In this document: positions 6,728-11,397 of the stretch, piece after piece | Layout: each line of letters begins with the position of its first letter | Numbering within the stretch: the first letter of the stretch is position 1 | Source of the DNA: Nitrospirota bacterium | GTDB lineage: Bacteria; Nitrospirota; JACRHJ01 | Direction of reading: 5' to 3' | Assembly: GCA_021815285.1 (NCBI GenBank) | Contig: JAKAHE010000054.1 | Span: 1-11,397 of the forward strand | Length of the DNA: 11,397 nucleotides | Position numbers and translations under genes: made by a program | Notes under the pieces: generated by a model | Seen by the model: the letters and a program-made list of their open reading frames with translations, nothing else | Told to the model about the DNA's origin: nothing | The model's database searches: none

Positions 6728-7504
6728 ATGAAAGACTGCATACTTTCCACCTCCAGCCTTACCAAGACCTTCGGCGGCCTCCGGGCGCTCGAAGACATAC
6801 ACCTGCACATCGGACACAAAGAAATAGTCGGCCTTATAGGCCCGAACGGCGCCGGCAAGACGACGTTTTTCAACTGCATTACCGGTGTTACGGCTCCGAC
6901 CTCAGGCCATGTCATGTTCGAGACGAAGGACATAACCGGCCTTCCGCCGCACAGGATTACCGCACTCGGCATGGCCCGCACATTCCAGAACATCAGGCTT
7001 TTCGCCGAGATGACCGCGCTCGAGAACGTCCTGGTGGGCCAGCACTGCCGGACAAAATCCGGCATAATCGGCGCGGTTCTCAGGACTCCTGCCGTGCGTG
7101 CGGAGGAGCGGGAGATGACCGAGAATGCCATGAACATCCTTCAGTTTGTAGGGCTTCTCGATGTAAAGGACGAGTGGGCGCGGAACCTCCCGTACGGATA
7201 CCAGAGGCGGCTTGAAATCGCACGCGCGCTTGCGGCGGGGCCGAAGCTTCTGCTCCTCGACGAGCCTGCGGCGGGCATGAACCCGCAGGAGAGCGCGGAG
7301 CTGATTAAACTCATTGGTGACATCCGGGACATGGGGATTGCGATACTCCTGATAGAGCACGACATGAAGGTCGTGATGGGCATATCGGACAAAGTGGCGG
7401 TGCTTGACCACGGGGTGAAGATTGCCGAGGGCGCACCATCGGAGATTCAGAGAGACCCTAAGGTCATAGAGGCATATCTCGGCAAAGAGGCCGCAGATGC
7501 TTAA
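6728..7504 (+). CDS. livG: Branched-chain amino-acid-type ABC transporter ATPase LivG
   Basis: LivG is one of two ATPases powering the LIV-type importer for branched-chain amino acids or related solutes; it works on the cytoplasmic face. The 258-residue protein has Walker A GPNGAGKT at 38-45, the Q-loop region around TFQNIRLF, the LivG-type signature LPYGYQRRLEIARAL in place of LSGGQ, Walker B LLLLDEPAAG and a switch His in LIEHDM. The C-terminal GAPSEIQRDPKVIEAYLG is typical of LivG. It follows purN by 8 nt and has a poor ribosome-binding site: AGGG at 6711-6714 is distant and lies in a short hairpin with TTCCC just before the ATG. Actual substrate cannot be told, because no binding protein or permease gene is present in the window. 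Confidence 0.93.
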   Translation: MKDCILSTSSLTKTFGGLRALEDIHLHIGHKEIVGLIGPNGAGKTTFFNCITGVTAPTSGHVMFETKDITGLPPHRITALGMARTFQNIRLFAEMTALENVLVGQHCRTKSGIIGAVLRTPAVRAEEREMTENAMNILQFVGLLDVKDEWARNLPYGYQRRLEIARALAAGPKLLLLDEPAAGMNPQESAELIKLIGDIRDMGIAILLIEHDMKVVMGISDKVAVLDHGVKIAEGAPSEIQRDPKVIEAYLGKEAADA

Positions 7505-8210
7505 GCTCGAAGGCGTGCGCGCGTTTTACGGCCCGATAGAGGCCCTGAAGGGTGTATCGCTCTCGGTGAAGGAAGGCGAGGTCGTGACGCTCCTCGGCGC
7601 GAACGGCGCTGGAAAGTCCACCACTCTTATGGCCATCTCCGGCGTAAATAAAATCGGCGGCGGGAGCATCACGTATGACGGCAGAAGGATAGACGGCCTG
7701 CCCCCGCACGAGATTGTCAAACAGGGCCTCTCCCAGGTCCCGGAAGGGCGCAGGATTTTCTCCCGGCTCACGGTAAGGGAGAATCTGGATATGGGCGCGT
7801 TCACAATCAGGGACAAGGCGCTCGCGGAGAAGAATTTAAGCGAGGTTTACGACCTCTTTCCAGTGCTTAAGGAGCGGCAATCCCAGCAGGGCGGGACGCT
7901 CTCCGGCGGAGAACAGCAGATGCTTGCGATTGGCCGGGCGCTGATGTCCAGCCCCAAGCTTCTGCTCCTGGACGAGCCGTCGCTCGGCCTTGCGCCGATT
8001 GTCGTCACAAAGATTTTTAAAATCATAAAGGACATCAACCGCCGGGGCGTTACAGTGCTATTGGTCGAGCAGAACGCCAGGGCCGCGTTGAACCTTGCCG
8101 ACCGCGCCTATGTCCTTGAGACCGGCAGGATTACTCTGGAAGGTCCGGCGAAAGAATTATTGGAGAACGAAAAGGTGCGGAAGGCGTATCTGGGGGAGTC
8201 TGACGGTTGA
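7497..8210 (+). CDS. livF: Branched-chain amino-acid-type ABC transporter ATPase LivF
   Basis: LivF is the partner ATPase of LivG. The 237-residue protein has Walker A GANGAGKS at 34-41, the LivF-type PEGRRIFSRLTVRENL segment, the signature LSGGEQQMLAIGRAL, Walker B LLLLDEPSLGLAP and the LVEQNA switch region where LivF carries Gln instead of His. Its ATG overlaps the end of livG by 8 nt, with AGAGG at 7486-7490 as the ribosome-binding site, so the two ATPases should be made in equal amounts. LivH, LivM and a periplasmic binding protein, normally upstream of livG, are replaced here by purine genes. Substrate specificity therefore depends on partners encoded elsewhere. Confidence 0.94.
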   Translation: MLKLEGVRAFYGPIEALKGVSLSVKEGEVVTLLGANGAGKSTTLMAISGVNKIGGGSITYDGRRIDGLPPHEIVKQGLSQVPEGRRIFSRLTVRENLDMGAFTIRDKALAEKNLSEVYDLFPVLKERQSQQGGTLSGGEQQMLAIGRALMSSPKLLLLDEPSLGLAPIVVTKIFKIIKDINRRGVTVLLVEQNARAALNLADRAYVLETGRITLEGPAKELLENEKVRKAYLGESDG

Positions 8211-8905
8211 AAACCTTCTTTATCACCGGCACGGACACGGGCGTCGGGAAGACCATAGTCGCGGGGATAATCGCCGCCGCGATGAGGGCGCGCAGGCTGA
8301 AGGTCGGCGTGATGAAGCCCGCCGAGACCGGCTGCCGGGAGAAGCGCGGCGACTTACTACCGTCAGACGCCATATTCCTCAAAAAAGCATCCGGGAGCGA
8401 TTTGCCGCTCGATATAATCTGCCCCTACCGGTTTTCTGAGGCCCTTGCGCCGGCTGTTGCGGCAAAGCGGGCGGGGAGAAAGATAGACCTGCGGGTAATC
8501 GAAAGAAACTTCGAGCATATCCGCGCCGAAAGCGACATTGTCCTTGTGGAGGGCGCGGGGGGGGTGATGGTGCCGTTTTCCGGCAGGAAGCTTTATCTCG
8601 ACCTGGCGGCGGAGCTTGGACTGCCGTTGATTATCGTGGCCCGCGCGGGTCTGGGAACTATTAACCACACGCTGTTGACCGTGGCAGCCGCAAGGGCACG
8701 GAAAATAAAAATTTCTGCTATAATCCTCAATCAGGGCCGCAAAAACAAAGGGGATGCAGCCTCGCTTACCAACCCGGAGGCAGTTAAAGATTACTCCGGG
8801 ATAAAGGCCGTTTACTCCCTGCAGTTTATCGCGGGAATAAAAAAAAATCCGGCGCTTTTAAAAAAAGGTGCGGACATACTTCTGTCGCAAGGATTTTTGG
8901 CTTGA
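8207..8905 (+). CDS. bioD: Dethiobiotin synthetase BioD
   Basis: BioD closes the ureido ring of dethiobiotin from 7,8-diaminopelargonic acid, CO2 and ATP, the penultimate step of biotin synthesis. The 232-residue protein has the P-loop GTDTGVGKT at 8-16, K37 in VMKPAETG, and VEGAGGVMVPF with E115, all BioD hallmarks. It starts with TTG at 8207, which shares the bases TTGA with the livF stop; GGAG at 8195-8198 lies 8 nt upstream. The usual C-terminal segment is somewhat diverged (AVYSLQFIAGIKKNP). The other biotin genes bioA, bioB and bioF are not nearby. It is the last gene of the purM operon: its stop codon overlaps the next promoter. Confidence 0.93.
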   Translation: MKTFFITGTDTGVGKTIVAGIIAAAMRARRLKVGVMKPAETGCREKRGDLLPSDAIFLKKASGSDLPLDIICPYRFSEALAPAVAAKRAGRKIDLRVIERNFEHIRAESDIVLVEGAGGVMVPFSGRKLYLDLAAELGLPLIIVARAGLGTINHTLLTVAAARARKIKISAIILNQGRKNKGDAASLTNPEAVKDYSGIKAVYSLQFIAGIKKNPALLKKGADILLSQGFLA

Positions 8906-8930
8906 CTTTAAAAAACCCCGTAGATATTAT
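8902..8930 (+). promoter_or_regulatory. Sigma-70-type promoter for gcvH
   Basis: TTGACT (8902-8907) and TATTAT (8925-8930) are spaced by 17 nt. The -35 box contains the TGA stop codon of bioD. The start would be near 8937, about 53 nt before the gcvH ATG. A short inverted repeat, CCGTA (8918-8922) and TACGG (8932-8936), flanks the -10 box and could be an operator, though this is speculative. Confidence 0.7.
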
Positions 8931-8977
8931 TTACGGACTTTATACGAATCCATAATGGCTGTATTACTGCACTTTGC

Positions 8978-8985
8978 GGAGGTGA
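8978..8985 (+). promoter_or_regulatory. Near-perfect Shine-Dalgarno sequence of gcvH
   Basis: GGAGGTGA lies 4 nt before the gcvH ATG at 8990, the same octamer and spacing as at acpP. Both genes encode small, abundant swinging-arm carrier proteins, so strong initiation makes sense. Confidence 0.75.
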
Positions 8986-8989
8986 GAGA

Positions 8990-9373
8990 ATGAACCCTGA
9001 AGATTTGAAATACCACAAGGAGCATTCGTGGGTAAAAGTAGACGGAAACAGGGCTACCGTCGGGATTACGGATTATGCCCAGGAATCGCTGGGAGACATA
9101 GTTTATGTTGACCTGCCGGACATAGATTCGTCCGTCGATGCGGACGGCGAGATAGGCGAGATAGAGTCCACAAAGGCCACGTCTTCCGTCGTAAGCCCGG
9201 TATCCGGCACGATTGTCAAGGTGAATGCCGAGCTTGAGGACACGCCGGAGACCATAAACGAGGACCCTTACGGCAAGGGCTGGATAGTCGTCGTGGAAAT
9301 GGACAACTCCAAGGACTTGAGCTCGCTTATGGACGCGGAGGAATACGGGAAATTCGTCGAAGAGAATAAATAA
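8990..9373 (+). CDS. gcvH: Glycine cleavage system H protein
   Basis: H protein is the lipoylated shuttle of the glycine cleavage complex: it carries the aminomethyl group from P protein to T protein and is reoxidised by dihydrolipoyl dehydrogenase. The 127-residue protein has the usual length. The lipoylation site is K62 in EIESTKATSS, and the surrounding HSWVKVDGN, GITDYAQESLGDIVYVDLP and GWIVVVEM segments are diagnostic of GcvH rather than another biotinyl/lipoyl domain. It has its own promoter and strong ribosome-binding site. lpdA follows beyond a terminator. gcvT and gcvP are not in the window. A GcvH-like protein used only for lipoate handling cannot be excluded from one gene. Confidence 0.96.
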   Translation: MNPEDLKYHKEHSWVKVDGNRATVGITDYAQESLGDIVYVDLPDIDSSVDADGEIGEIESTKATSSVVSPVSGTIVKVNAELEDTPETINEDPYGKGWIVVVEMDNSKDLSSLMDAEEYGKFVEENK

Positions 9374-9397
9374 CGACCAATTACGTTGACAGACTCC

Positions 9398-9426
9398 AGG
9401 GAGCTTTCCGCTCCCTTTTTCTTTTT
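9398..9426 (+). terminator. Intrinsic terminator or attenuator between gcvH and lpdA
   Basis: AGGGAGC (9398-9404) pairs perfectly with GCTCCCT (9410-9416) around a 5-nt loop and runs straight into TTTTTCTTTTT. It is a textbook intrinsic terminator. Only 18 nt separate the end of the T tract from the lpdA ATG, and no convincing lpdA promoter is visible, so it probably reduces rather than abolishes transcription into lpdA. Confidence 0.85.
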
Positions 9427-9444
9427 CATGGGGAGGCAAGAATC

Positions 9445-10860
9445 ATGTCTGACAAACGAATTGCAATACTTGGCGCAGGGCCTGGCGGATACGTGGCGGC
9501 CATCAGGGCGGCCCAGCTCGGAGCGAAGGTTACGGTGATAGAGGATGTCGAGGTCGGCGGAACGTGCCTGAACCGCGGATGCATACCGACGAAAACGCTG
9601 GTCGCCACGGCTGAGGTTTATGAGAAAATCAGGGAGGCGGCAAGTTTCGGCATAGAAGTAGAGGGCGGGGCGAAACTCAATATCCCGAAGGTAATGGAGC
9701 GCCAGGGGAAGGTCGTCCAGACGCTTGTGAAGGGCATAAAGGGACTGTTCAAGGCCCACGGTATCGAGCTTATCGAGGGCCGTGGAAAGCTGACGGGCCG
9801 GGGAAAAATTGAAGTGACGCTTAAGGACGGCTCCGGCACGAGGGCAGTCGAGGCCGACAATATAATCATCGCCACAGGCTCGTCTCCCGCCGAGATACCT
9901 ACGTTCAAATTCGACCATGAGCATATAATTTCAAGCGACGACGCGATATGCTTTTCCAAGGTCCCAAGGCGCATACTCATCGTCGGCGCGGGCGTTATCG
10001 GCTGCGAGTTCGCGTGCATATTCAAGGTCATGGGCGCGGAAGAAGTGACAATGGTGGAGCTTCTGCCGCGCTGCCTCTCGACGGAAGACCCGGACATCTC
10101 CGAGCTTATGGCGCGGGAGCTCAAGAAAAAGAAAATAAAGCTTATTACCGGCGCGAAGATCGATAAGGTCGTCGTTAACGCCGATGGGACCGTTACATCC
10201 AGCATGGAAGGCGGCACGGAAGTCGTCTCGGACCAGGTGCTTGTCTCCATAGGCCGCTCCCTGAACTCTCGCGGCATCGGCCTTGAAGAAGCTGGCGTGA
10301 AACTCGGCAAGCGCGGCGAAGTCCTCGTAAACGAATACATGGAGACGGACGCGCCGGGGATATACGCCATCGGCGACGTTGTCGGCGGGATAATGCTCGC
10401 GCACGTGGCAAGCGCCGAGGGCTTATGCGCCGTGGAAAACATCATGCACGGCAACGTCCGGAAGATGGACTACAGGGTCGTCCCGGCGGGCATATTCACG
10501 CTGCCTGAGATCGGCTCTGTCGGCCTTCGTGAGCACGAGGCCCAGGCGAAGGGAATCGCCGTCAAGACCGGGAAGTTCCAGCTCCGGGGACTCGGCAAGG
10601 CGCAGGCCATGAACGAGCTTTCCGGCATGGTGAAGGTAATCGCGGACGCCAAGACGGACAAGGTCTTGGGCGTGCATATAATGGGCGCGCATTCCACGGA
10701 CTATATCCATGAGGCCGCTATAGCCATGGCCATGGGCGCGACGACCAAGCAGGTTGCCGAGACGATTCACTCGCACCCGACGCTCGCCGAGTCCGTAATG
10801 GAGGCGATGGAGGACGTCCACGGCATGGCGATACACATACCGCCGGCCACCAAAGCCTGA
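9445..10860 (+). CDS. lpdA: Dihydrolipoyl dehydrogenase (E3 / L protein)
   Basis: This flavoenzyme reoxidises the dihydrolipoyl arm of H protein or of 2-oxoacid dehydrogenase complexes, passing electrons through FAD to NAD+. The 471-residue protein has the FAD-binding motif GAGPGGYVAAIRAAQLGA at 10-27, the redox disulfide C41/C46 in GGTCLNRGCIPTK, the NAD-binding GAGVIGCEFACIF segment, the second FAD motif YAIGDVVGG, and the dimer-interface catalytic pair His444 and Glu449 in HPTLAE. Full length and intact. The ATG is preceded by GGGAGG at 9431-9436. Adjacent gcvH suggests it serves as the L protein of glycine cleavage, though E3 is often shared among complexes. A strong terminator follows. 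Confidence 0.95.
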   Translation: MSDKRIAILGAGPGGYVAAIRAAQLGAKVTVIEDVEVGGTCLNRGCIPTKTLVATAEVYEKIREAASFGIEVEGGAKLNIPKVMERQGKVVQTLVKGIKGLFKAHGIELIEGRGKLTGRGKIEVTLKDGSGTRAVEADNIIIATGSSPAEIPTFKFDHEHIISSDDAICFSKVPRRILIVGAGVIGCEFACIFKVMGAEEVTMVELLPRCLSTEDPDISELMARELKKKKIKLITGAKIDKVVVNADGTVTSSMEGGTEVVSDQVLVSIGRSLNSRGIGLEEAGVKLGKRGEVLVNEYMETDAPGIYAIGDVVGGIMLAHVASAEGLCAVENIMHGNVRKMDYRVVPAGIFTLPEIGSVGLREHEAQAKGIAVKTGKFQLRGLGKAQAMNELSGMVKVIADAKTDKVLGVHIMGAHSTDYIHEAAIAMAMGATTKQVAETIHSHPTLAESVMEAMEDVHGMAIHIPPATKA

Positions 10861-10875
10861 GCACAGGAAAATATA

Positions 10876-10916
10876 AAGCCCATCTCCGGAAACGGAGGCG
10901 GGCTTATTCCTTTTTT
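10876..10916 (+). terminator. Intrinsic terminator after lpdA
   Basis: AAGCCC (10876-10881) pairs with GGGCTT (10900-10905), and inside it CTCCG (10884-10888) pairs with CGGAG (10893-10897), closed by a GAAA tetraloop. A T-rich tract with six consecutive T follows (10911-10916). It marks the end of the housekeeping block. Confidence 0.85.
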
Positions 10917-10920
10917 CTTT

Positions 10921-10950
10921 TTGCCATTGCCATAACCCCCGATTTATGGT
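10921..10950 (+). promoter_or_regulatory. Possible hicAB promoter with overlapping inverted repeat
   Basis: TTGCCA (10921-10926) and TATGGT (10945-10950) are spaced by 18 nt, a weak sigma-70 match. A perfect inverted repeat, CCATAA (10930-10935) and TTATGG (10944-10949), overlaps the putative -10 box. HicB antitoxins with a DNA-binding domain repress their own operon at such palindromes, so this is a candidate operator. A second pair, TGTTG (10963-10967) and CAACA (10981-10985), lies closer to hicA. Confidence 0.3.
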
Positions 10951-10998
10951 AGACATTTAAGATGTTGCTTATCCTGAAAACAACAGAGATACCTGAAA

Positions 10999-11259
10999 AT
11001 GGGTAAGTATGAAAAGCTGTTGGTTCAAATATTGCGCGGCGGTTCTGATGCAAATATCTCTTTCGATGACCTCTGCAATTTGCTGAAACATTTTGGATTT
11101 GAGGAGCGGATACGGGGAAGCCATCATATATTCAGAAAGTCTGAAATTATGGAGAAAATCAACTTGCAGCAGGATAGCGGCAAAGCGAAAGCGTACCAGG
11201 TAAGGCAGGTTAGAAACGTGATTGTAAGATACAATCTCGGAGGGGAAATTAATGTATAA
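10999..11259 (+). CDS. hicA: HicA-family toxin (mRNA interferase)
   Basis: HicA toxins cleave mRNA and arrest growth until neutralised by HicB. The 86-residue protein is slightly longer than the shortest HicAs and has the double-stranded-RNA-binding-like fold signature: FDDLCNLLKHFGFEERIRGSHHIFRK, with the catalytic His at H42 or H43 of GSHHIFR, then EKINLQQDSGKAKAYQVRQVRNVI. Hand-counted GC is about 43%, against about 60% in nearby lpdA, suggesting acquisition by horizontal transfer. The ribosome-binding site is weak (AGAGA at 10985-10989), whereas hicB has a strong one, as expected if antitoxin is to exceed toxin. The gene order toxin then antitoxin, with an 8-nt overlap, is standard for hicAB. 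Confidence 0.85.
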   Translation: MGKYEKLLVQILRGGSDANISFDDLCNLLKHFGFEERIRGSHHIFRKSEIMEKINLQQDSGKAKAYQVRQVRNVIVRYNLGGEINV

Positions 11260-11397
11260 GTACGAAGTAATAATTTACTGGGATGATCAAGACAGTATCT
11301 ATGTCGCGGATGTCCCGGAACTGCCGGGCTGTTCCGCGCACGGCGGCACTTATGACGAAGCGCTTGAAAATATAAAAGAAGCCATTCGGTTGTGGAT
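11252..11397 (+). CDS. hicB: HicB-family antitoxin, 3'-truncated by the window end
   Basis: Forty-eight codons are visible. The sequence MYKYEVIIYWDDQDSIYVAD continues into VPELPGCSAHGGTYDEALEN and then IKEAIRLW, the N-terminal partial-RNase-H-like fold of HicB antitoxins that bind and block HicA; the PELPGC.AHG.TYDEAL pattern is diagnostic. The ATG at 11252 overlaps the end of hicA by 8 nt, with GGAGGGG at 11239-11245 as a strong ribosome-binding site. The C-terminal part, which would show whether there is a helix-turn-helix or ribbon-helix-helix DNA-binding domain, lies outside the window. A solitary HicB-like protein is unlikely given the adjacent hicA. Confidence 0.88.
   Translation, partial: MYKYEVIIYWDDQDSIYVADVPELPGCSAHGGTYDEALENIKEAIRLW

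Noticed and set aside
8556..8567. Run of eight G in bioD as a possible frameshift site
   Set aside because: The frame reads straight through as EGAGGVMV, the expected BioD motif, and the protein is full length.
8931..8989. Possible glycine riboswitch in the gcvH leader
   Set aside because: The leader is only about 53 nt, too short for a glycine aptamer, and the characteristic conserved aptamer core is not seen.
9386..9391. Perfect TTGACA -35 hexamer upstream of lpdA
   Set aside because: No -10-like sequence occurs 15-19 nt downstream; that interval is the terminator stem. It is not counted as a promoter.
9618..10454. Long open frame of 278 codons on the minus strand
   Set aside because: It lies wholly inside lpdA, is rich in Ser, Pro and Thr as expected of an antisense shadow, has no recognisable motif, and lpdA is intact with all catalytic residues.

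Overview
The window is a densely packed, entirely plus-strand stretch of bacterial chromosome made almost wholly of housekeeping genes. GC is high by eye (a hand count of 10021-10080 gives 60%), yet the AT-ending isoleucine codon ATA and the arginine codon AGG are used freely. Together with the cluster order fabD-fabG-acpP-fabF-rnc-radical SAM, this points to a Gram-negative lineage of the Desulfobacterota/Deltaproteobacteria or Nitrospirota kind. That placement is an inference and is weak; no rRNA or other lineage marker is present.

Region 1 (1-4950) is the fatty-acid synthesis cluster: the 3' part of fabD, then fabG, acpP and fabF, followed nine bases later by rnc (RNase III) and nine bases after that by an Elp3-related radical SAM gene. 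A very good sigma-70 promoter lies between fabD and fabG. A 71-bp palindromic repeat sits between fabG and acpP, and a hairpin with a T-rich tail lies between acpP and fabF. These may set the high output of acyl carrier protein relative to its neighbours.

Region 2 (4947-8905) starts with a strong promoter whose -35 box overlaps the stop codon of the radical SAM gene. Five tightly spaced or overlapping genes follow: purM and purN (purine synthesis), livG and livF (the two ATPases of a branched-chain amino-acid-type ABC importer, without permease or binding protein here) and bioD (biotin synthesis). A half copy of the palindromic repeat lies in the purM leader.

Region 3 (8902-10905) carries gcvH (glycine-cleavage H protein) under its own promoter, whose -35 box overlaps the bioD stop codon. 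A compact intrinsic terminator comes next, then lpdA (dihydrolipoyl dehydrogenase) and a second strong terminator. H and L proteins work together in the glycine cleavage complex. The terminator between them, with no visible promoter for lpdA, may act as an attenuator.

Region 4 (10906-11397) is different: GC falls to about 43% by hand count in a hicA toxin gene, followed by a hicB antitoxin gene overlapping it by 8 nt and cut by the window end. This is probably a horizontally acquired toxin-antitoxin module.

No rRNA, tRNA, CRISPR array, prophage or insertion-sequence transposase was seen. I did not find a clearly new multi-gene system. The most unusual items are the dispersed palindromic element and its half copy, the promoters built over upstream stop codons, the gcvH/lpdA attenuator-like terminator, an NAD-type acidic residue in FabG and an Asn at a metal-ligand position of RNase III.
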